Positions 1 to 7,082 of a DNA stretch of 9,046 nt are shown here, in pieces. The stretch spans positions 1 to 9,046 of the forward strand of contig CALWDV010000047.1 of NCBI GenBank assembly GCA_944376785.1. The letters are read 5' to 3'. Each line of letters starts with the position of its first letter. The stretch's first letter is position 1. Under the pieces are notes generated by a model. It was not told the DNA's origin. It made no database searches and saw nothing but the letters and a program-made list of their open reading frames with translations. This stretch comes from an uncultured Clostridia bacterium (GTDB lineage Bacteria; Bacillota; Clostridia; Christensenellales; UBA1242). The translations under genes and the position numbers were made by a program.

Positions 1-36
1 AAACTATTCGTAAAAGATGCCTTTTGCGAATAGTTT
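1..36 (+). terminator. Long hairpin at the left edge, possible terminator of an upstream plus-strand gene
   Basis: Positions 1-10 (AAACTATTCG) pair perfectly with 27-36 (CGAATAGTTT), and 12-16 (AAAAG) pair with 21-25 (CTTTT). T11 and G26 form a U-G wobble only in plus-strand RNA, giving a 16-bp stem with a 4-nt loop. A run of seven T lies at 44-50, seven bases past the stem, which is farther than in the other terminators here. The wobble favours plus-strand transcription, so it would end a gene lying left of the window. The stem may continue beyond base 1. It could instead be a processing hairpin or a short dispersed palindrome. Confidence 0.4.
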
Positions 37-97
37 ATGAACATTTTTTTACAAAAATTTTAACTGCTCTATCATAAAAAATAAACAAAAAAATAAA

Positions 98-132
98 ATC
101 ACCACTTAAAACATTTACAATTAAGTGATGAT
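98..132 (-). terminator. Intrinsic terminator of the YgjP-type peptidase gene
   Basis: Positions 98-109 pair with 121-132 around an 11-nt loop. The single irregular pair (C102 with A128) becomes a G-U wobble in minus-strand RNA but is a C-A mismatch in plus-strand RNA. On the minus strand the stem is followed by a T-rich tract (complement of 87-97, TTTTATTTTTTT type). It lies about 150 nt past the stop of the minus-strand peptidase gene. The stretch between (133-278) shows no gene, only AT-rich sequence with one 11-bp direct repeat. Confidence 0.7.
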
Positions 133-278
133 TTTTATTAATTTATTGTATTGTATATTACACTACTTTAAATTCGTATCCTCAACAATTTTAAATAAAC
201 ATAATTCAAATTATAAACTTATTTTAAAAATTATAATTGCTTAAAATTAAATTATTTGTGCACTACTTTAATTTTGGT

Positions 279-959
279 TTATCTTAATAATTGCAAAACA
301 AAATTATAATCTTTTAGCATTTGTTTATATTTTTTGTAATCAACCATAACGCTTTCAATAATTCTGTAAAAGTTTTTACTATGGTTAAATTCAATTAAAT
401 GACTTAATTCGTGAATTATAATGTAATCAATAACTTTGTGTGGCAACATTGACAATCTTAAATTAAATTTTATAACACCATTTTGGTTACAACTACCCCA
501 TCTTGTTTTAGAATTGTCAATTTTTATTGCAGAAAAATCAACCTGCATTATGTTTGCAAAATATTCTACCCTGTTTTTTAAAATTTCTTTGGTTAAGTTT
601 GTGTACCATTTCACTGTAATTATTTTGGTTTGATAACCATCTAAATTTGCGGGAAAAAAAATATTATCATCGGCAATTTCAATATCTTTTAATTTATTAA
701 TTTCAATTTTCCTGTAAACTTTACCGCAAAATAAATATTCGCTTCCATTAATAAAATTGTAGTTTTGCAAATTACTATTTTTAATGTTATTTTGCTTATT
801 TAAAATCCACTTTTCTTTTTGCTTAATAAAAGAATAAATATATTCCATACTTAATCGTTTTGGTGCTCTAACAATTAATTCACCATTTTTTGAAATTGTT
901 AAGCTTAAACTTCTTCTATTTGTTCTTATTATAGCGGTTGGCGTTATCATATTTTCCAC
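279..959 (-). CDS. YgjP-type (DUF45) zinc metallopeptidase
   Basis: This 226-residue protein has the signature of the YgjP-like metallopeptidase family (PF01863, formerly DUF45), related to SprT and M48-type enzymes. The zinc motif HELSH is at residues 183-187, within DYIIIHELSHLIEFNHS, with a likely third ligand at H193 and a following NFY. The family hallmark TRWGSC is at 152-157, upstream of a conserved-looking G.IKFNLRLSMLP segment. The N-terminal half is a basic, beta-rich region without signal peptide or membrane helix, so it should be cytoplasmic. Length is normal for the family. The start is GTG at 959, four bases after GGAG (964-967); an ATG at 950 is the alternative but sits 13 bases from the SD. 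The gene is transcribed alone, divergently from the PadR gene. Substrates of this family are poorly known; in some bacteria these genes lie next to type I restriction systems, but none is visible here. Confidence 0.9.
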   Translation of the reverse strand: MENMITPTAIIRTNRRSLSLTISKNGELIVRAPKRLSMEYIYSFIKQKEKWILNKQNNIKNSNLQNYNFINGSEYLFCGKVYRKIEINKLKDIEIADDNIFFPANLDGYQTKIITVKWYTNLTKEILKNRVEYFANIMQVDFSAIKIDNSKTRWGSCNQNGVIKFNLRLSMLPHKVIDYIIIHELSHLIEFNHSKNFYRIIESVMVDYKKYKQMLKDYNFVLQLLR

Positions 960-963
960 TTTT

Positions 964-986
964 CTCCAATTTTAATAATTATATCA
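964..986 (-). promoter_or_regulatory. Extended -10 promoter and SD of the peptidase gene
   Basis: On the minus strand TGATATAAT (complement of 978-986) is a perfect extended -10 element. No good -35 is seen 17 bp upstream (GGTACA, complement of 1001-1006). Transcription would start near 971, leaving a leader of only about a dozen bases, with GGAG (complement of 964-967) directly before the GTG start. Confidence 0.5.
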
Positions 987-1058
987 TAAATGGCTTAATT
1001 TGTACCACTTTTTTATGTGCATAATACTATTTAAACATCATTTGCATAGTATTTTCAT

Positions 1059-1087
1059 TTGACTAAATTTAGTAAATTATATATTAT
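1059..1087 (+). promoter_or_regulatory. Promoter of the PadR-membrane protein gene, with palindromic candidate operator
   Basis: TTGACT (1059-1064) and TATTAT (1082-1087) are separated by exactly 17 bp, one mismatch each from the sigma-A consensus. A perfect 12-bp palindrome, ACTAAATTTAGT (1062-1073), starts inside the -35 and fills most of the spacer, where a bound dimer would block RNA polymerase. The gene driven encodes a PadR-type DNA-binding domain, and PadR proteins often repress their own promoters, so autoregulation is a reasonable inference. The predicted start is near 1094, giving a leader of about 50 nt ending in the strong SD AAGGAGG (1135-1141). Confidence 0.65.
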
Positions 1088-1145
1088 TATAATATAAATT
1101 ATCGAAATGAAAATGCCCTATTCCATTTTTAACTAAGGAGGAGTT

Positions 1146-2975
1146 ATGGCAGCAAGAAAAAGAACAGCATCAAGAGGTTTTGTTAACAACATAATTTTAG
1201 AAAGTTTGCTTAGTGGCGACAAATATGGTTATGAAATAATTAAAGAAGTTGAAGAAAAAAGCAATGGAAAAATTATTTTAAAACAACCAAGTTTATATAG
1301 TAGTTTAAAACGTTTTGAAACCAAGGGTTACATAACTTCTTATTGGGGTGATAGTGATATTGGTGGAAGACGTCACTACTACACTATTACTGAAATTGGA
1401 AAAAATTATTATAACAGAACTGTAAATAAATCTTATGATTTAGATGATGAAGATGATGTTAAAAATAACAATTCCATTGAAACAGAACAACTTTCATTTG
1501 AAGAAAACAGCAAAATTGACAATTTAAAAGAAATTGTAAATGAAAACAATTTAGATAGTTCAAATGAACAAATATCTGCTAATTTTGAAGATAATAGTTT
1601 TATTCAGCAAAATAATGATCAAACATTAGAAGAAAATAAAACTAACAGTGAAGATTATAATATTTTTGATATTTTAGAAAATGAAAAATCAAGCACAAAA
1701 ACAACATTGCAAAAATCATCTAACGAGAAAAAAGCAGAGAATAGTTTTGATTCAAAAATTAGTTCTGTAAAAGAAAATTCAATTCAGGTTGATATGTTTG
1801 AAAATAACAAAACTGAAAATGAAATAAATAAAGAAGAAGATGTTAACATTCAACATATTCAACAATTAAAATTAAATGATGTTCCCCGCCCTGCTGAAAA
1901 CGTAAACAAATTAGATATTCCATTAATTAAAGAGCAAACACAAGAATTTTTTAGCTGGGAAGATTTAAAAAGAAAACAAGTCGCTGAAAAAGTTAATAAC
2001 GAAAAAGAAAACGAAACTGAAAATAAACCAATAAAAAATCAAATTGTTATAGATGAATTTGGCATTTTAAAAATGGGTGATCCAAACGAAACAATTAAAC
2101 AACAAAAAATTTTTGATAATGTTGGTGTTAGAATTGATTATAAAGATCCTGTTATTAAGCCAGAGCCAAAAGAAGAAATTAAGCAAAGCTTCGAACCAGA
2201 ACTAACAGACGAAGAAAGAGAATTAAAAAATAAAAAATTTAATGAAAAATTTGAAGATATTGTTTCTCAAAAATCCAACACAGAAAATCAAACTAACAAA
2301 GAAATTGATTATAAAAATATTTTAGGTGATTTATTAGCACCAGAACAAGAAGATGTTATTGAAGATAACTTTAATAACGAACAAGAAATTTCAAATGATA
2401 TTATTGAAAATGCACTTAACCAAGTTCAAAATTACAACTACACTGCAAATACCACATCTAAAACAACAATGCAATCGTTTAATGAAGACGGATTTAAGTT
2501 TAAACCTTTTATTACAGAAGTTGATGAAGATGAAAAACAAACAAATTTTGTATTAACAAACAAAGTTAAATTAAATTATGGAATTTTTATGTTTGTTTTA
2601 ATGATTTTGCAAATTTCTGCACTATTTGTTATTTTAAAAGCTAAAAATTTGTTATACACATCAGATTATGTACTTTATGGTGTTGCCTATGGAATTGCTT
2701 TATTTATATTATTATTCTGTGTAATAACCTATTTAATAGCACCAGACAAAAGAAAAGCCAACACATTCAAACTTTCCTACTCTTTAATATTTGGTATATT
2801 ATTATTTCTTTCGGCATGTGCATTAACCTATGCAATAAACACTTTTGCTGGATTAAATAGTTCTAATGTTACACTATTTTCTTCAAAGTTATTATTACCA
2901 ATAATAATATCAATCAACTTTGTTTTAACTCCTTTAATTTACAAAATGATATTGTCAGACAAAAAAATGTATTAA
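1146..2975 (+). CDS. Membrane-anchored PadR-family transcriptional regulator with long disordered linker
   Basis: This 609-residue protein has three parts. Residues about 10-90 form a PadR winged helix: YGYEI at 27-31, PSLYSSLKRFETKGYI at 48-63 (recognition helix) and GGRRHYYTIT at 73-82 (wing), preceded by a basic tail. Residues about 98-467 are low-complexity, rich in Glu, Asn, Lys and Asp, with almost no predicted globular core; they are probably disordered. Residues 477-499, 508-532, 543-567 and 582-603 are four hydrophobic helices, with basic residues at the cytosolic ends. Ordinary PadR proteins are about 100-200 residues and soluble, so this is three or more times the usual length. PadR genes often sit beside a gene for a membrane protein (DUF1700/HAAS type); here a membrane part is fused in the same chain. 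The inferred role is a one-component membrane sensor that binds DNA from the membrane. The start is ATG after a near-perfect SD (AAGGAGG). It is monocistronic, divergent from the peptidase gene and convergent with the VTT gene. Ligand and targets cannot be read from the sequence. Confidence 0.85.
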   Translation: MAARKRTASRGFVNNIILESLLSGDKYGYEIIKEVEEKSNGKIILKQPSLYSSLKRFETKGYITSYWGDSDIGGRRHYYTITEIGKNYYNRTVNKSYDLDDEDDVKNNNSIETEQLSFEENSKIDNLKEIVNENNLDSSNEQISANFEDNSFIQQNNDQTLEENKTNSEDYNIFDILENEKSSTKTTLQKSSNEKKAENSFDSKISSVKENSIQVDMFENNKTENEINKEEDVNIQHIQQLKLNDVPRPAENVNKLDIPLIKEQTQEFFSWEDLKRKQVAEKVNNEKENETENKPIKNQIVIDEFGILKMGDPNETIKQQKIFDNVGVRIDYKDPVIKPEPKEEIKQSFEPELTDEERELKNKKFNEKFEDIVSQKSNTENQTNKEIDYKNILGDLLAPEQEDVIEDNFNNEQEISNDIIENALNQVQNYNYTANTTSKTTMQSFNEDGFKFKPFITEVDEDEKQTNFVLTNKVKLNYGIFMFVLMILQISALFVILKAKNLLYTSDYVLYGVAYGIALFILLFCVITYLIAPDKRKANTFKLSYSLIFGILLFLSACALTYAINTFAGLNSSNVTLFSSKLLLPIIISINFVLTPLIYKMILSDKKMY

Positions 2976-2998
2976 AAAAAGCCTAAACAGGCTTTTTT
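2975..2998. terminator. Bidirectional terminator shared by two convergent genes
   Basis: A 10-bp stem (2975-2984 with 2989-2998; core AGCCT/AGGCT flanked by A and T runs) with loop AAAC is followed by T-rich sequence in both directions. Only 21 bp separate the two stop codons. The stem begins on the last base of the PadR gene's TAA and covers two bases of the VTT gene's TAA (complement of 2997-2999). Confidence 0.9.
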
Positions 2999-3887
2999 AT
3001 TTTTCATTTTTTTTTTTTATTTTTATTTTATTTATTTTATTAAGAATCCATTTTTCCATTTGTGGTTGATATTTTGTTGAGTAATAAACTAAAAATACAA
3101 CAACAATTAAAATTAACGGCCAAACAAAAAGCCCCCAACCTGTAAATGGAATTATATATCCACCACCAAAGAAACTCATACAAACAACGCCAATAGGTCT
3201 TGTAATTAATGCAATCCAAAAGAAATGTTTAAATTTCATTGTTGTTATACCAGCAATTAAACACAAAATATCATCTGGAAATAATGGTAATAAAAACGCA
3301 ATAATTAAGAAAAATTTTCCACGGTCATTAATTATATTTGCATACTTTACTGCCATATCATGCCCTGCTACCCACGAAACAATTTTAAAACCAAAAATTT
3401 TTCCTATAAAAAAAGAACAATATGAACCTAATAAAACACCTGTTGTGCATAACAAAGAACCCAATAATGGTCCATAAATGGCAACCCCAGTAAGTGTAAT
3501 TATCATTGATGGTATTGGAACAGATAAAACTTGAATGAATTGAATAAAAATATAAACCAGCATACCCTTTTCTTTTGTTGATAATATAAATTCTTTAAAG
3601 GAACTTATTGACGAAAAAATATGAAGCATATTATATTTGTTAAACATATGCCAAACAAAATAAATAATTAGCAAAATTATATTTAACACAAATAATAATC
3701 TAGATAAACTTATTTTTTTTAAATTATGAAAGATAATTGACAAAAAACTGAATAAAAAAGAAGTTAAAACAATTAAAATTTTAAACACAAAATAATCATC
3801 ATTCAAATTAGTTAAATTACAACAAAATAACAAAATTAATGGCAGAATTAACAATAAAAAATAATAAATCCATTTTTTCCTTAACAT
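2997..3887 (-). CDS. TVP38/TMEM64-type membrane protein (VTT domain, DedA superfamily)
   Basis: This 296-residue integral membrane protein has a VTT (SNARE-associated, PF09335) core at about 109-250. The core contains VPIPSMIITLTG (133-144), a re-entrant-loop-like IYGPLLGSL stretch (137-155), GSYCSFFIGKIFG (154-166), the PLFPDDILCLIAG segment (201-213) and ITRPIG (228-233), all placed as in TVP38/TMEM64 proteins. Additional helices lie at about 6-24, 33-53 and 63-82 before the core and at 257-275 after it. The three extra N-terminal helices make it longer than the roughly 200-230 residues of a minimal family member. The C-terminal tail is strongly basic (KINKIKIKKKNEK). Superfamily members translocate or scramble lipids such as undecaprenyl phosphate or phospholipids; which applies here is unknown. 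The start is ATG, five bases after GGAG (complement of 3893-3896). It is transcribed divergently from the ABC operon. Confidence 0.88.
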   Translation of the reverse strand: MLRKKWIYYFLLLILPLILLFCCNLTNLNDDYFVFKILIVLTSFLFSFLSIIFHNLKKISLSRLLFVLNIILLIIYFVWHMFNKYNMLHIFSSISSFKEFILSTKEKGMLVYIFIQFIQVLSVPIPSMIITLTGVAIYGPLLGSLLCTTGVLLGSYCSFFIGKIFGFKIVSWVAGHDMAVKYANIINDRGKFFLIIAFLLPLFPDDILCLIAGITTMKFKHFFWIALITRPIGVVCMSFFGGGYIIPFTGWGLFVWPLILIVVVFLVYYSTKYQPQMEKWILNKINKIKIKKKNEK

Positions 3888-3903
3888 TTTATCTCCAATT
3901 AAT

Positions 3904-3909
3904 ATTATA
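3904..3909 (-). promoter_or_regulatory. Probable -10 of the VTT-protein gene
   Basis: The minus strand has a perfect TATAAT (complement of 3904-3909) eight bases before the SD GGAG. The -35 at 17 bp (TTATTT, complement of 3927-3932) is poor. The element lies within an AT-only inverted repeat, ATTAATAT (3898-3905) and ATATTAAT (3914-3921), which may be composition-driven. Confidence 0.35.
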
Positions 3910-3948
3910 ATATATATTAATGTATTAAATAATAGGTTTAGTTATGAC

Positions 3949-3977
3949 TTTACAAACAAATTTTTATATGATAAAAT
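3949..3977 (+). promoter_or_regulatory. Promoter of the ABC exporter operon
   Basis: TTTACA (3949-3954) and TAAAAT (3972-3977) are spaced by 17 bp, each one base from consensus. A TG at 3969-3970 supplies an extended -10 (TGATAAAAT). The predicted start is near 3984, giving a leader of about 40 nt. Confidence 0.6.
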
Positions 3978-4013
3978 TATCAAAGAATTATAACTAAAAA
4001 TTATCATAATGTT

Positions 4014-4028
4014 GAGGATTTAATTTTG
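4014..4028 (+). promoter_or_regulatory. SD that fixes a TTG start for the ABC ATPase
   Basis: GAGG at 4014-4017 lies eight bases before TTG at 4026. An ATG at 4009 is out of frame, and the next in-frame Met (residue 48) falls beyond the Walker A motif. TTG is therefore the supported start, which may lower translation of this gene. Confidence 0.75.
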
Positions 4029-4964
4029 AGCAGAGTTATTCTTAAATTAGAAAATGTAACAAAAGCTTTTGAAGATAGAGTTGCAGTAAATAATGTCTCC
4101 TTTGAAATTCACGAAGGAGCAATTTTTGGTTTCTTGGGCCCTAATGGAGCAGGAAAAACCACCACAATGCGTATGATTTGTGGTTTAACAAAACCAACAC
4201 GTGGTAATATTACAATTTGTGGATACTCTGTTCAACACGATTTTGAAAAAGCAATGCAATTAACAGGTGGAATTATTGAAAACCCTTTAATGTATGGCTA
4301 TATGACTGGTTATGACAATCTTAAATATTATGCTAGTTTATATAAAGGAATTTCAAAACAAACTATTTTGGCATATGCAAAAATTGTTGGTCTTGAACAT
4401 AGATTAAAAGATAAAGTTAAACACTATTCCTTAGGAATGAGACAAAGGTTGGGAATTGCACAAGCATTACTGCACAACCCTAAACTTTTAATATTAGACG
4501 AACCTTTTAGTGGTCTTGACCCACAAGGTGTTGTTGAAATGCGTAAATTTTTAAAAAATCTTGCAATTAAATATAAAATTGCAATAATGGTTAGTTCGCA
4601 TATGCTTGCTGAAATGGAACAACTTTGCGATACTTTGGCTGTAATTAACAATGGTCAACTTGTAGAAATTAAAACAATAAGGCAACTTAAAGAAGGAATG
4701 GATGGTTCAAAAAGAATTAGATTTAAAGTTGACTACCCTAATTTTGCTGGAAAAATTGTAATTAATGAATTTAGATATAAAGTTGACGTTGCCGGAAATA
4801 GCATTTACGTTTCTGCAACAGAAGATAAAGTTACTGAAATTAGCAAAAGATTACTTGATAATGGTTTATCAATTTTTGGTGTTGAATTTATTTCAAAATC
4901 ACTTGAAGAAATTTTTATGGACTTAATTAAACAAAAAACAAATGGTAGAATCGAAATTTTCTAA
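4026..4964 (+). CDS. ABC transporter ATP-binding protein, BcrA/LanF-like
   Basis: This 312-residue ABC ATPase has every catalytic motif. Walker A GPNGAGKTT is at 38-46, the signature segment YSLGMRQRLGIAQALL at 134-149, Walker B LLILDEP at 154-160, the D-loop GLDP at 163-166 and the switch His in SSH at 190-192. Where most ABC ATPases have the Q-loop glutamine, this one reads GIIENP (82-87), with Glu85. Such an E-loop is known from lantibiotic-immunity (LanF) and bacitracin-resistance (BcrA) ATPases. Residues about 220-312 form the usual C-terminal regulatory extension of this subfamily. The protein is cytoplasmic and would energise the permease encoded 14 bp downstream. Drug or peptide-antibiotic export is inferred from subfamily, not shown. 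The start is TTG. Confidence 0.93.
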   Translation: MSRVILKLENVTKAFEDRVAVNNVSFEIHEGAIFGFLGPNGAGKTTTMRMICGLTKPTRGNITICGYSVQHDFEKAMQLTGGIIENPLMYGYMTGYDNLKYYASLYKGISKQTILAYAKIVGLEHRLKDKVKHYSLGMRQRLGIAQALLHNPKLLILDEPFSGLDPQGVVEMRKFLKNLAIKYKIAIMVSSHMLAEMEQLCDTLAVINNGQLVEIKTIRQLKEGMDGSKRIRFKVDYPNFAGKIVINEFRYKVDVAGNSIYVSATEDKVTEISKRLLDNGLSIFGVEFISKSLEEIFMDLIKQKTNGRIEIF

Positions 4965-4978
4965 TAAGGAGAAAAGTG

Positions 4979-7078
4979 ATGGGTGTTTTTAGAATTGCCC
5001 GTGCGGAATTTATAAAAATATTTAAAAAACCAAGTGTTTATATGATGGGTGTTATTTTGGCAGCTGTCTTGGTTTTATCTTTACTTTTTTTCCAACCTGT
5101 TGGAAAACAAAACATTATTGTAAAATTAAATGGTTCAACAGTTGGACAACTTTATGATATGTTTACTAATGACTCTAACCCTGCAAGTGGTGACATAAAA
5201 AAATCTAATTACGACGCTCAAATTGCAGAAAGTTTAAATCAGGTTAACTTTTATAAAACCATTAATGAACGTAATGAATCATTATCAAAAGTAAATGGCG
5301 AATTTATAATTTTATACAACGATTTAAAAACACAAATTAGCAAAGAAGATAATGAAACTAAAATTAACGAAACTTATACTGCTTTAAAGAAAAAATTAGA
5401 TCAATATAACACAACTTTTAATAATAACCAAGATTTAATTAATAACAGTGAATTTTACGCACACTTCACCACCCTATCTATTTACTCAGATTTAAAATCT
5501 GTGTTAACCGAATTAACAAATAGAAGTAATGATGGAAGCACTCCTCAAATTTTTGTTAATTTTGTTGAAAACAATAATTATATTGAAAAAATTAATTCAA
5601 TCTCTTCAATTAACCAAAACTTCGTGTCTTCAACCATAAATTATTATAAAGACCAAATTAAATCAAAGCATACGGAATATTATAATAGTGTTATAAATAG
5701 TTCTACTTCACAAACATTATTTTTAACTCTAAAAAACAACTTAAAAACAGAAATAGAAAACTTTTCAAAAACATTAAAACTTCTTGAAAATGACACATAT
5801 GATTTATGTTTTATTAACATAAATAATCTAAAAGAATTAAATAATTCAATTACAGAAGCAATTTCAATTATTGAATCTTATGACGATCCAAATTCTAATG
5901 AAACAGCTTTAAAGAAACATACAAACATTGTAACAAAATTACACAACTTAAATTTACCAAGCAAAATTGAAAATTTTAATAAAAGTTTAATTAATTATAG
6001 TGTTTCAACAGAAACATTAAATGATTTAGAAAAAATTTTAAAAGAAAATGTTGAAGAATTAAAAAATGGTATTAACACCAGCATTGAAACTTTAAACAAC
6101 ACTCCTTCATCAGAAAATTTAAAAGACATTAATGATTTTAACAACTTAATTACAAACTATAAAGGACTGGCTTTAAATTCAAAAACCTTAGTTGATTTAA
6201 CAATAAATTTAGAAGCAGTTACTCCCCTTAACTCAAACAAAATTGTTGAATATAATGGATTTAATGATTTTAATATTTATGAAGCAAAAGAAAATATAAC
6301 AAGAGCAAATTATTTTATTAAAAATGGCTTATATAATCAAGATTACAATGACGTGTTTGCATTTAATAAAAATAGTGGCTTAGAAACATCAGCTTATGAT
6401 TTTATGTTTTATGCAATGAAAATTGCAACATTAATAATAACTGTTTTTGCAATTTTTATGGCAGCAAGTTTAATGGCATCTGAATATGATAGTGGAACAA
6501 TAAAATTACTTGCAATTAGACCTTTCAAACGTTGGAAAATTATTACAGGTAAACTACTTGCAACCATGATATTTGTGTTAATATTTGTTTTATTTAGTTT
6601 CTTAACATCATTAGTTGCTGGTGTTTGCTTATACCCATTAGATAACACAACTGTTTTAGCAATATTTAATTCAACACAAGCTTTTGCAATTCACCCAATG
6701 TTATTAATGCTTTTAAATATTGCATGTATTATTTTAGAAATTTTCTTCTACACTGTTATTGCCCTATCAATTTCAACCATGTTTAGATCTTACACTGCAG
6801 CAATATCAACTTCATGCATTATGTTTATATTAGCTTTAAGTTTAAATATATTATTTGGTGGTGCATATTGGTATTCATTCATTCCATTTATAAACGCTGA
6901 CCTATTTAAGTTCTTTGGTGGAAGTTTCTTAACCACACAGGTTGGTGGAATTAATCAATTATTTGTGCCAACACTTTTAACTAATGCAAACTTTTATATT
7001 TCATTAGGAATTTATGGTGGAACAATTTTAATACTATTAATTATTACCTACATTGTGTTTAAAGTTAAAGATTTTTAA
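4979..7078 (+). CDS. ABC-2 type permease with giant extracytoplasmic domain
   Basis: This protein of about 699 residues is the membrane partner of the preceding ATPase. Numbered from ATG 4979, helix 1 is at about 20-39. The remaining five are near 475-499, 522-549, 573-599, 604-629 and 671-697, the six-helix ABC-2 plan. Between helices 2 and 3 lies the coupling segment SEYDSGTIKLLAIRPFKRWK, typical of ABC-2 permeases. Between helices 1 and 2 is a hydrophilic, Asn/Ser/Lys/Glu-rich region of about 430 residues that must lie outside the membrane. It looks largely helical, with heptad-like spacing of Leu and Ile. Typical ABC-2 permeases are 250-400 residues, so this loop alone exceeds a usual protein. 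AGGAG (4967-4971) is seven bases from ATG 4979; GTG 4976 is in frame but only four bases away. Substrate is unknown. Confidence 0.88.
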   Translation: MGVFRIARAEFIKIFKKPSVYMMGVILAAVLVLSLLFFQPVGKQNIIVKLNGSTVGQLYDMFTNDSNPASGDIKKSNYDAQIAESLNQVNFYKTINERNESLSKVNGEFIILYNDLKTQISKEDNETKINETYTALKKKLDQYNTTFNNNQDLINNSEFYAHFTTLSIYSDLKSVLTELTNRSNDGSTPQIFVNFVENNNYIEKINSISSINQNFVSSTINYYKDQIKSKHTEYYNSVINSSTSQTLFLTLKNNLKTEIENFSKTLKLLENDTYDLCFININNLKELNNSITEAISIIESYDDPNSNETALKKHTNIVTKLHNLNLPSKIENFNKSLINYSVSTETLNDLEKILKENVEELKNGINTSIETLNNTPSSENLKDINDFNNLITNYKGLALNSKTLVDLTINLEAVTPLNSNKIVEYNGFNDFNIYEAKENITRANYFIKNGLYNQDYNDVFAFNKNSGLETSAYDFMFYAMKIATLIITVFAIFMAASLMASEYDSGTIKLLAIRPFKRWKIITGKLLATMIFVLIFVLFSFLTSLVAGVCLYPLDNTTVLAIFNSTQAFAIHPMLLMLLNIACIILEIFFYTVIALSISTMFRSYTAAISTSCIMFILALSLNILFGGAYWYSFIPFINADLFKFFGGSFLTTQVGGINQLFVPTLLTNANFYISLGIYGGTILILLIITYIVFKVKDF

Positions 7079-7082
7079 AAAT

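Noticed and set aside
98..132. CRISPR repeat or riboswitch in the left noncoding region
   Set aside because: There is only one hairpin with no repeated spacer pattern, and it fits a simple terminator downstream of a gene.
436..633. Plus-strand open frame of 65 codons inside the peptidase gene
   Set aside because: It is the antisense of the HELSH/TRWGSC-encoding region of a well-supported gene and has no SD or recognisable protein feature.
1434..2548. Frameshift or two separate genes joined in the PadR frame
   Set aside because: The frame is open throughout, with no SD plus start before the membrane part, and the linker composition is uniform.
2353..2556. Overlapping 67-codon frame inside the PadR gene
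   Set aside because: It is a shifted frame of the linker-coding sequence with no SD; its Lys/Leu/Thr-rich content follows from base composition.
3937..3998. TTTAGT (3937-3942) and ACTAAA (3993-3998) flanking the ABC operon promoter as PadR half-sites
   Set aside because: They match the halves of the 12-bp palindrome, but single 6-mers of this composition are expected by chance in such AT-rich DNA and the spacing is too wide for one dimer site.
4424..4651. Antisense open frame in the ABC ATPase gene
   Set aside because: It is opposite the signature and Walker B coding region, and no promoter or SD supports it.
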